Positions 1-5,871 of a stretch of 7,308 bases of DNA are shown one piece after another (within the stretch, counting starts at the first letter, position 1; each line of letters starts with the position of its first letter). A program made the translations under genes and the position numbers. Source of the DNA: JBBQFC01 sp038321615 (GTDB taxonomy: Bacteria > Bacteroidota > Bacteroidia > Flavobacteriales_D > Cryomorphaceae); NCBI GenBank assembly GCA_038321615.1, contig JBBQFC010000095.1, positions 1 through 7,308 on the forward strand. Direction: 5' to 3'. The notes under the pieces are model-generated. The model was not told where the DNA came from. It worked only from the letters and a program-made list of their open reading frames with translations, and did not search any database.

Positions 1-208
1 TTCCTATAGCCTATTGGCGGCCAGTGCCAGTACATCCTTAACCATTTTGGATGGCTTAGGAAGGCAAATGGAAAACAGAAGTATGGGTGAGACCTATCAA
101 GGGCAAGAACTAATGGATACACGGAAGCTGCCAAATGGGGTTTACTTTTTCCAAATTGTACAAGACAGTGAGAAAATAAGCGAAGGGAAATTTGTAGTTA
201 CCCACTAA
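1..208 (+). CDS. C-terminal part of a T9SS-sorted protein (5' end outside the window)
   Basis: The frame is open from the left edge (first full codon at 2) to the TAA at 206-208, so only the last 68 residues are visible. They have the pattern of a T9SS type A sorting domain: a hydrophobic strand (LTILDGLGRQ), a turn with a conserved basic residue, the DTRKLPNGVYFFQI segment, and a closing GKFVVTH. In this family the domain directs the protein from the periplasm through the T9SS outer-membrane machinery and is usually cleaved or attached at the surface. The passenger is out of view. It aligns without gaps over its last 50 or so residues to the end of the ORF finishing at 2149, so the two are duplicates. 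An internal TTG at 14 could be called as a start, but homology continues upstream of it (SYSLLAAS against AYKLLHAK). The next gene starts 4 nt after the stop, suggesting co-transcription. Confidence 0.85.
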   Translation, partial: SYSLLAASASTSLTILDGLGRQMENRSMGETYQGQELMDTRKLPNGVYFFQIVQDSEKISEGKFVVTH

Positions 209-212
209 TTTT

Positions 213-1730
213 ATGAGAGATCTTTTCATTATTAGTCTATTTACAATCACCTGTGCCGTAAGCACTTCGGCACAGGTGATTCAATATGAGATAGACCCGA
301 GTTTTAACTCGGGTTTATTGTTTAATAGAGGAAGCGTGAGCGACATTGTAGCAACTTCAAATGCAAACTACTTTATTATGGGCATGTTTTCTGGAGTTGA
401 CTCTCCGATAACAGATGGAAGCCAAATAAATAGTGATGGAACGTTGTACGATGCGACTAATGTTGCTGGCACTTATGCCCATGAATATAAAGATGGTTTT
501 CTCCGATATGGAAATGGTATCAGACGATTCCGGTCTGCTCCAGGTCAAATTAACGTAGATTTCAATTTTGAATTTCAAAAATCCGCCTATAATGGAGGCT
601 TTTCAAACATTGCAAAAGACGCCTTAATTACCCCCGACGACAATATACTTGTAACGGGTCGTTTCTTCACGGATAGCACACTTATCGGCACCAATATTGC
701 GAGCCAAGGGCTTCGCCAGCTCTGCATGGTGGACTCTACTGGTGCACCCGTGCCGGGATTTCCTATGTTGCGCTGCGAGTGGCCAACCAATGCGGTAATA
801 AATACCATACACCAACTGAGTACGGGCGAATACATCATCGCCGGGAGCTTCAACGAAGTAGGGGGGTATTCGTTTGCCAAGCTTGCCAAGCTCAATGCCG
901 ACTTTTCGGTGAATACGGATTTTGAGCCGGTGTTTGAATCGGGAAGTGGGGAGGTATTCGTAAACTTGGTAGATAGTCAAGATCGCGTGTGGATTGCATT
1001 TCAGTCCAGCCTTTCCCTAATCAGCGCACCCAACTATTTATCAGCCATTGCACGTATTTTACCAAGCGGCAGCATAGACACGCTCTTTAATGCCCCAGTT
1101 TGTACCGCATTTCTGAGCGGCAATTACGAAAATCCATCAACTCCACTCAACGTCTCTACAAGAGTTACCGAAGATGAAGACGGTAGCTTTATACTCTGGG
1201 GCGATTTTATCAAAGTGAATGGAGAAGATCATCGGCGATTAGCCAAAATAGATGATGCTGGCAATGTGATAGCGGGTGCATTTGAAAATGCCACCCCTGA
1301 TTCAGCCGTATGGGGTTCGTTTCAAAACCCTTTTGGACCTGTGATGAGCGCCAGTATTAGAGTGGTTGAAAAACTCCCCGATGGCAAGCTCCTGCTTGGC
1401 GGGCGGTTTTCGAGTTTTGGCGGGGAGCCATACAGCTGCCTTGTGCGCTTACAGCCCAATGGCTTCGTGGGTGTGGATGATAAGGAAGGAAGGGGAAAGT
1501 TGAAGATTTGGCCCAATCCTACCAACGGCATAATACGTGTGGCGCTGCCCGAAGAAAACGAGCGGATAGAACGCGTAGAAATAGCCGATTTACAAGGTAG
1601 AGTGGTGAAGGTTTATTCGGGCAATGAAGTTTCAAATGGGTTGGAGATTTCTGGCTTGAACGCTGGAATTTATCTGGTAAGGGCGTGGAGCGAGACGGGT
1701 GTTTATACGCAGAAGCTTATTTTGGAGTGA
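213..1730 (+). CDS. Secreted delta-60 repeat (beta-propeller-like) protein with T9SS type A sorting domain, copy A
   Basis: A 505-residue exported protein. Residues 1-20 form a signal peptide (MRDLF, hydrophobic stretch, STSA before Gln21). Residues from about 26 to 410 carry degenerate delta-60-type repeats, each a 'DGK-I/L-L/I-V-x-G-x-F' strand plus a 'L-A/V-R/K-L-x-x-x-G' strand. Clear cores are at 142-149 (DDNILVTG), 205-211 (GEYIIAG), 280-292 (ARILPSGSIDTLF), 323-330 (DGSFILWG) and 390-397 (DGKLLLGG). Residues 430-505 are a T9SS type A sorting domain starting LKIWPNPTNG and ending YTQKLILE. Proteins of this architecture are predicted surface or secreted; ligand and role are unknown and no catalytic motif is seen. 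The ATG lies 4 nt after the preceding stop. Its TGA overlaps the next ATG (TGATG at 1728-1732). The TGA is followed in frame by a second TGA. A 14-bp hairpin lies across the signal-peptide codons. Confidence 0.93.
   Translation: MRDLFIISLFTITCAVSTSAQVIQYEIDPSFNSGLLFNRGSVSDIVATSNANYFIMGMFSGVDSPITDGSQINSDGTLYDATNVAGTYAHEYKDGFLRYGNGIRRFRSAPGQINVDFNFEFQKSAYNGGFSNIAKDALITPDDNILVTGRFFTDSTLIGTNIASQGLRQLCMVDSTGAPVPGFPMLRCEWPTNAVINTIHQLSTGEYIIAGSFNEVGGYSFAKLAKLNADFSVNTDFEPVFESGSGEVFVNLVDSQDRVWIAFQSSLSLISAPNYLSAIARILPSGSIDTLFNAPVCTAFLSGNYENPSTPLNVSTRVTEDEDGSFILWGDFIKVNGEDHRRLAKIDDAGNVIAGAFENATPDSAVWGSFQNPFGPVMSASIRVVEKLPDGKLLLGGRFSSFGGEPYSCLVRLQPNGFVGVDDKEGRGKLKIWPNPTNGIIRVALPEENERIERVEIADLQGRVVKVYSGNEVSNGLEISGLNAGIYLVRAWSETGVYTQKLILE
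245..281 (+). repeat. Perfect 14-bp inverted repeat (hairpin) in the signal-peptide codons of copy A
   Basis: Arms 245-258 (AATCACCTGTGCCG) and 268-281 (CGGCACAGGTGATT) are exact reverse complements around a 9-nt loop. The hairpin begins 33 nt into the gene at 213. Its 5' arm covers the codons for Ile-Thr-Cys-Ala and its 3' arm those for Ser-Ala-Gln-Val-Ile at the cleavage site. No T-run follows, so it is not a standard terminator. A hairpin of different sequence lies at the aligned place in copy B (2181-2213). Confidence 0.9.
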
Positions 1731-2149
1731 TGACAATTTTAAGGGATCATTTTGTTGCTGGCATTGCCGCCCAAAAGGCCCAGAACGCGCTATGTTTCCA
1801 CTACCAGCTATGCTACGATGCCGAAGGGCAGGCCAAGAACGCATCCGCACCCCGCGGACCGAAGCCTTCTTACGAAGAATTGGTTGCACAACTGAATACG
1901 GCAACAGCCTACCCCAATCCATCCGATCAATATATAACCATAGCCTACAAGCTTTTACATGCCAAGGAAAAAAGTGTTTTAACAGTTATGGACAATCTGG
2001 GCAGGCAAGTCGAGAGCCGCAACCTGGGTGAAGTGTATGAAGGGCAGCAGCTCATTGACACGCGCAAGTTATCTAATGGGGTTTACTTTTTCCAGATTGT
2101 ACAAGAGGGGAAAAAGCTCAGTGAAGGTAAATTCATAGTAACGCACTGA
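1730..2149 (+). pseudogene. Orphan C-terminal fragment of a T9SS-sorted protein, duplicated between the two propeller genes
   Basis: An open frame of 139 residues from the ATG at 1730, which overlaps the stop of the preceding gene in TGATG. There is no signal peptide. Residues 1-59 include an AQNALCFHYQLCYDAEG segment, a type of sequence that in large Flavobacteriales cargo proteins lies just before the sorting domain (recalled, not searched). Residues 60-139 are a full T9SS type A sorting domain (AYPNPSDQY, LTVMDNLGRQ, DTRKLSNGVYFFQI, GKFIVTH). The end matches the partial gene at 1-208. It is therefore best read as the tail of a large gene copied with the downstream propeller gene. Without a signal peptide the product should not reach the T9SS, so it is probably a remnant, though the frame is intact and may be translated by coupling, which could help ribosomes reach the next start (3-nt gap). 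A GTG at 1685 would lengthen it inside the preceding gene; I prefer 1730. Confidence 0.65.
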
Positions 2150-2152
2150 TAC

Positions 2153-3676
2153 ATGCGAAGCATTGCAATCATATTCATCTTAACCTGCGCACTCCGTGCG
2201 AGTGCGCAGGTTATTGATTATGAGATAGACCCTAGTTTTGATTCAGGTCTATTGCTCAATAGAGGAAGCGTTAGCGATATATTAACACACGAAAATGGTT
2301 CATTACTGGTTACTGGCATGTTAAATAACTGGAATTCCATAGCTCAAAATACAAGCTATTTTAGTGCTTCGGGATCATTAATAGGTGTGGTAGGTAATGC
2401 CGATCTTCACAATTTGCAGTTCTATTTAAACCAGTACATCAATTACGGCAATTCTGGTATTCAACGATTCAATTTAGCCGGGCAAGTTCCTTCCACCTTC
2501 ACGTTCGAATTTTCAAAACCCGCCTACTCCGGCGGGCTGTCTAACAAAGCGCTGGATGCCCTTGTGATGCCCGACGACAAGATTTTAGTAGCCGGTCGCT
2601 TCTTCACCGACTCCACCTTGATAGGCACAAGTACAGCAAGCCAGGGCTTGCGCCAGCTTTGTATGATAGACTCCACGGGTGCACCTGTACCGGGTTTCCC
2701 CATGCTGCGCTGCGAGTGGCCTACGGATTCGGAGATCAACAACATTCGTCAACTCAGCACAGGTGAGTATATCATAACTGGAAGTTTTGATGAAGTAGAT
2801 GGTTATCCATACCCTAAGCTGGCCAAACTAAATACTGATTTCTCTGTGAATACAGACTTTGAGCCGGTGTTTGGAACAAGTGGATCATCCGTATTCATCA
2901 CTTTGATCGATAGTCAGGACCGGATATGGGTCAATTTCGGTGCAAATATTTCTGTTTTAGGTGAACCGAATTATGCTTCGAGACTGGTGCGTCTTTTACC
3001 AAACGGAACCGTAGATGAAAATTTCAACCCACCGATATTCTCGGGTTATATAAGTGGTACTTACGAAAACCCCGTATCCCCAACAGAGACCACAGGGAGG
3101 GTTATTGAAGACGAAGATGGGACCTTCATTGTACACGGGCAATTCACCGAAATTAACGGGAACCATCACCGCCGGTTGGCTAAGATTACAGATGCAGGAC
3201 AAGTAATCGAAGGAGCTTTCCAATATACTACACCCGATTCTGCCCATTGGCCCAATTGGATTCTCTCTGATGCCTTTGGTCCGGTAATGATGACCATCGC
3301 CGGTGTAGTTAAAAAACTCCCCGATGGCAAGCTCCTTATCGGCGGGCAATTCTCTTCCTTTGGTGGGGAGCCGTATAGCTGCCTCGTGCGCTTGCAGCCC
3401 AATGGCTTCGTGGGGCTGGATGAAAAAGAAGAAAGGGGAAAGTTGAAGATTTGGCCGAATCCTACCACCGGAATAATACGTGTGGCGCTCCCAGATGAAA
3501 ACGAGCGGATAGAACGCATAGAAATAGCCGATCTACAAGGGAGACTGGTGCAAGTTTATTCGGGCTATCAGATTTCAAATGGCATAGATGTTTCTGGTTT
3601 AAACGTTGGAATTTATCTGGTCAGGGCTTGGAGCGAGACGGGTGTTTATACACAAAAGCTTATCTTGGAGCGATGA
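2153..3676 (+). CDS. Secreted delta-60 repeat (beta-propeller-like) protein with T9SS type A sorting domain, copy B
   Basis: A 507-residue paralogue of the protein at 213-1730 with the same order of parts: signal peptide 1-18 (cleavage after ASA, before Gln19), delta-60-type repeats from about 24 to 412, and a T9SS sorting domain from residue 431 (LKIWPNPTTG) to the end. Shared landmarks include YEIDPSF after the signal peptide, GRFFTDSTLIG, GLRQLCM, GAPVPGFPMLRCEWPT, LPDGKLL and FSSFGGEPYSCLVRLQPNGFVG. The two differ most between about residues 40 and 110 and are nearly identical in the last 120. It ends with an extra Arg because the stop used in copy A (TGA) is CGA here; the next in-frame TGA terminates it. 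The start lies 3 nt after the preceding stop. Function beyond export to the cell surface or medium cannot be read from the sequence. Confidence 0.93.
   Translation: MRSIAIIFILTCALRASAQVIDYEIDPSFDSGLLLNRGSVSDILTHENGSLLVTGMLNNWNSIAQNTSYFSASGSLIGVVGNADLHNLQFYLNQYINYGNSGIQRFNLAGQVPSTFTFEFSKPAYSGGLSNKALDALVMPDDKILVAGRFFTDSTLIGTSTASQGLRQLCMIDSTGAPVPGFPMLRCEWPTDSEINNIRQLSTGEYIITGSFDEVDGYPYPKLAKLNTDFSVNTDFEPVFGTSGSSVFITLIDSQDRIWVNFGANISVLGEPNYASRLVRLLPNGTVDENFNPPIFSGYISGTYENPVSPTETTGRVIEDEDGTFIVHGQFTEINGNHHRRLAKITDAGQVIEGAFQYTTPDSAHWPNWILSDAFGPVMMTIAGVVKKLPDGKLLIGGQFSSFGGEPYSCLVRLQPNGFVGLDEKEERGKLKIWPNPTTGIIRVALPDENERIERIEIADLQGRLVQVYSGYQISNGIDVSGLNVGIYLVRAWSETGVYTQKLILER
2181..2213 (+). repeat. Perfect 14-bp inverted repeat (hairpin) in the signal-peptide codons of copy B
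   Basis: Arms 2181-2194 (TAACCTGCGCACTC) and 2200-2213 (GAGTGCGCAGGTTA) pair exactly around a 5-nt loop (CGTGC). The element starts 29 nt into the gene and covers Leu-Thr-Cys-Ala-Leu and Ala-Ser-Ala-Gln-Val-Ile codons. Aligned codon by codon to the hairpin at 245-281, several stem pairs differ on both sides yet still pair. No U-run follows. Confidence 0.9.
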
Positions 3677-3717
3677 GAATCTTGGGAAATTATTTTGTAG
3701 AAGGCCGAGGAGCCTAA
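3673..3717 (+). pseudogene. Decayed trace of a third cassette unit after copy B
   Basis: The 14-codon frame MRILGNYFVEGRGA starts at an ATG overlapping the stop of copy B (ATGA at 3673-3676) and ends at the TAA 3715-3717. Its first 33 nt match the start of the fragment at 1730 (MTILRDHFVAG) at 23 of 33 bases with no gaps. Homology then stops. This is either the stub of another duplicated unit or the shared 3' flank of the propeller genes. A functional peptide is unlikely. Confidence 0.5.
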
Positions 3718-3988
3718 TCGCAAGAATCGCTCAAAACCGCCTAATTCGGAAATATTTCATCTAAAATTGATCATCTCGAAAATTGAGCTAAAAAACGACG
3801 AGAATCTTGCTATGCAAATTACCTCATGACTAGATTTTTTTGAACGGAAATATGCTTTTACAGGAATAGGAGCCCGAACTAAGTTGGTTTTAGCCGACTG
3901 AATTAGTCCGCCTAAAGCGACAGCCTTAAATCGGCTTAACAACAATCGCAATTCACTTTTGGGCTTCTCTCGAAAAAACTTAAAAAGC

Positions 3989-4021
3989 GTACAATTTCGG
4001 AATCCGATTCCGAAATTGTAC
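3989..4021. repeat. Perfect 15-bp inverted repeat with 3-nt loop
   Basis: Arms 3989-4003 (GTACAATTTCGGAAT) and 4007-4021 (ATTCCGAAATTGTAC) pair exactly around CCG. Read on the - strand the hairpin is followed by GCTTTTTAAGTTTTTT, which resembles an intrinsic terminator with a broken T-run; read on the + strand it is followed by seven A residues. No minus-strand gene ends at it, so it may instead be a transposition scar, a protein-binding site or a remnant of a small palindromic element. Confidence 0.85.
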
Positions 4022-4190
4022 AAAAAAACCGGCTCAACATAACGCCGTTTTCATAGTCGGGCAAGAAAATCAAGGGCTAAGAGGGCAGATAAGGAAGTCA
4101 CACGCTGTTTTTGAAACCGATCAATTAAAACCTTAATCACATCATGTAAGCATCATCTTATCGCCGGTCTGCGAATATGCTTCCCAATCC

Positions 4191-4198
4191 TATCTTTG
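4191..4198 (+). promoter_or_regulatory. Bacteroidota-type -7 promoter element (TATCTTTG) for purK
   Basis: TATCTTTG matches the TAnnTTTG -7 consensus of the Bacteroidota primary sigma factor exactly. The -33 element is weak; the best candidate is TCTG at 4167-4170, 20 nt upstream. With usual spacing, transcription would start at about 4202-4206, on or beside the ATG at 4203, giving a leaderless or nearly leaderless mRNA. Confidence 0.65.
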
Positions 4199-4202
4199 CC
4201 CC

Positions 4203-5351
4203 ATGCCAAAATCACCATACAGCAAACACTTCCAATTAGGGGTGCTCGGCGGAGGCCAACTAGGCCGTATGCTCCAACAGGAAGCCGTGAATCTCGATAT
4301 CCGCCTGGCAGTGCTCGACCCCGACCCGGAAGCGCCATGCGCCAAGCTCGTTCCCCAATTTTTTGAAGGCGATTTTAATGACTATGAATCGGTACTTGCC
4401 TTTGGCGCAAAATGTGACGTATTGACCGTTGAAATAGAGCATGTAAATATCAATGCGCTCTACAAACTCGAAGAATCGGGTTTAAAGATTTTTCCACAAC
4501 CACGGGTCTTGGAGATTATTCAGGACAAAGGCTTACAGAAACAGTTTTACACCGCACATGGTATTCCTACAGCTCCTTATTCTTTGGCAAATTCGAAAGC
4601 CGATTTGGAAGCGAAAGTCGAGAAACTACCCATCGCTCAAAAACTGCGAAAAGGGGGTTACGATGGCCGTGGAGTGAGCATACTGCGCACCCCAGCCGAC
4701 TTCGACAAGGCTTTTGATGCGCCTAGCGTGCTCGAAGAATTTATACCTTTCGAAAAGGAGCTTTCGGTGATTGTAGCGCGGAATGAAAAAGGCGAAATGA
4801 CCACCTTCCCAGCCGTGGAACTCGAGTTTAATCCCGAAGCAAATTTGGTAGAATTGCTTTTCGCCCCAGCCCAAATCACCCCTGCTCAGGAATACATCGC
4901 CGCCGATATCGCTCGTAAAACAATAGCGGCCTTCGATATGGTGGGCATACTTGCCGTAGAAATGTTTCTTACCACGAAAGGCGAGATTTTGGTGAACGAA
5001 GTGGCGCCCCGACCGCATAACTCAGGCCATCAAACCATCGAAGCCAATATAACTTCCCAATACGCACAGCACCTTCGCGCCATTTTGAATCTTCCGCTTG
5101 GCGATACGGCCCTTATTCGCCCTGCGGCCATGGTGAATCTCCTTGGAGAACCCGATTTTACCGGCCCCGTGCTTTACGAAGGATTGAGCGAAGCACTCGC
5201 CATTTCGGGGGTTTATGTGCACCTTTACGGAAAATCGACTACGAAGCCTTTTCGGAAAATGGGGCACGTAACCATTACAGGTGCCACGCTCGAAGAAGTG
5301 CGCGAAAAGGCCATAATTATTAAGAAACTCATTAAAGTAAAATCGCAATAG
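4203..5351 (+). CDS. purK: N5-carboxyaminoimidazole ribonucleotide synthase PurK
   Basis: PurK uses ATP and bicarbonate to carboxylate 5-aminoimidazole ribonucleotide (AIR), giving N5-CAIR, a cytosolic step of de novo purine synthesis. The 382-residue protein has the usual family length. Visible parts: N-terminal nucleotide-fold loop GVLGGGQLGRM (13-23); TVEIEHVN (75-82); start of the ATP-grasp domain at DKGLQKQFYTAHGIPTAPY (108-126); the glycine-rich ATP loop KLRKGGYDGRG (147-157); hinge segment VLEEFIPFEKELSVI (176-190); and the metal-binding Glu253 and Glu266 in LAVEMF and NEVAPRPHNSGHQ (265-277). All expected motifs are intact. The ATG at 4203 places the GGGQLGRM motif at the normal distance from the N terminus and follows the promoter element by 4 nt. 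The stop is 1 nt before purE, so the two are translated from one message. Confidence 0.97.
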   Translation: MPKSPYSKHFQLGVLGGGQLGRMLQQEAVNLDIRLAVLDPDPEAPCAKLVPQFFEGDFNDYESVLAFGAKCDVLTVEIEHVNINALYKLEESGLKIFPQPRVLEIIQDKGLQKQFYTAHGIPTAPYSLANSKADLEAKVEKLPIAQKLRKGGYDGRGVSILRTPADFDKAFDAPSVLEEFIPFEKELSVIVARNEKGEMTTFPAVELEFNPEANLVELLFAPAQITPAQEYIAADIARKTIAAFDMVGILAVEMFLTTKGEILVNEVAPRPHNSGHQTIEANITSQYAQHLRAILNLPLGDTALIRPAAMVNLLGEPDFTGPVLYEGLSEALAISGVYVHLYGKSTTKPFRKMGHVTITGATLEEVREKAIIIKKLIKVKSQ

Positions 5352-5352
5352 C

Positions 5353-5829
5353 ATGGTAGGAATTATAATGGGGAGCAAAAGCGACCTGTCGGTAATGCAG
5401 CAAGCCGCAGATGTATTGACCGAGCTTGGGGTAGCTTTTGAAATGAATATCGTATCGGCCCACCGCACCCCGCAGCGCATGATGGATTATGCCCGCGACG
5501 CTGCCGGCCGCGGTATAAAAGTGATTATTGCCGGTGCAGGCGGAGCAGCTCACCTGCCGGGAATGACGGCTTCGATGACGCCACTACCTGTAATAGGTGT
5601 TCCTGTAAAAAGCAGCAACAGCATGGATGGTTGGGATAGCATATTGAGCATATTGCAAATGCCCGGCGGCGTTCCAGTAGCCACTGTGGCCCTCGATGGA
5701 GCAAAAAATGCTGGTATCCTGGCGGCTCAAATACTGGGAGCCAGCGATTTGGCCATACGCGAGCGCATAGTGGCTTACAAAAATGCGCTGCGGACGAAGG
5801 TCTTGGACGATGCCGAAAATCTTCGTTAA
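5353..5829 (+). CDS. purE: N5-carboxyaminoimidazole ribonucleotide mutase PurE (class I)
   Basis: PurE moves the carboxyl group of N5-CAIR to C4 of the imidazole ring, giving CAIR, and so completes the step begun by PurK. The 158-residue product is typical for class I PurE. Signature segments: IIMGSKSD (4-11) phosphate/ribose binding loop, SAHRTP (35-40) with His37, AGAGGAAHLPGM (60-71) with His67, PVIGVPV (79-85) and LQMPGGVPVATVA (101-113). His37 and His67 correspond to the active-site histidines of the Escherichia coli enzyme. Co-occurrence with PurK supports the mutase (class I) activity rather than direct AIR carboxylation (class II). The ATG follows the purK stop by a single base, so translation is probably coupled. 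No separate promoter is seen. Confidence 0.97.
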   Translation: MVGIIMGSKSDLSVMQQAADVLTELGVAFEMNIVSAHRTPQRMMDYARDAAGRGIKVIIAGAGGAAHLPGMTASMTPLPVIGVPVKSSNSMDGWDSILSILQMPGGVPVATVALDGAKNAGILAAQILGASDLAIRERIVAYKNALRTKVLDDAENLR

Positions 5830-5871
5830 ACCTTGAACTACCCAGCGGGTTACTATTTGGATTATACCTCG

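Larger units (their letters stand above)
3718..4202. other. Long intergenic region before purK, without a convincing gene
   Basis: No + strand frame of note occurs here. On the - strand the frame 4023-3757 stays open for 88 codons from a TTG inside an inverted repeat; its product (Lys-, Ser- and Phe-rich) has no signal peptide or domain that I recognise, so I do not call it a gene. The stretch holds the perfect palindrome 3989-4021, a short imperfect pairing of AGCCGA (3892-3897) with TCGGCT (3931-3936), and the purK promoter element at its end. It could be a degenerate dispersed repeat, but that is only an impression. Confidence 0.55.

Noticed and set aside
213..275. Lipoprotein signal peptide because of the Cys in ITCAV / LTCAL
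   Set aside because: The residue before Cys is Thr, which does not fit the lipobox, and a signal peptidase I site (SA before Gln) and a T9SS sorting domain are present.
245..281. Invertible DNA switch (phase variation) at the signal-peptide palindrome
   Set aside because: The loops are only 9 and 5 nt, far too short for a recombinase-inverted segment, and no invertase is present.
245..281. Intrinsic terminator in the leader region
   Set aside because: Neither hairpin (245-281 or 2181-2213) is followed by a T-run.
587..980. Minus-strand open frames of 102 and 118 codons opposite the first propeller gene
   Set aside because: They lie wholly opposite a gene with clear domains, signal peptide and paralogue, and have no recognisable features; the similar frames opposite copy B arise because the coding sequences are alike.
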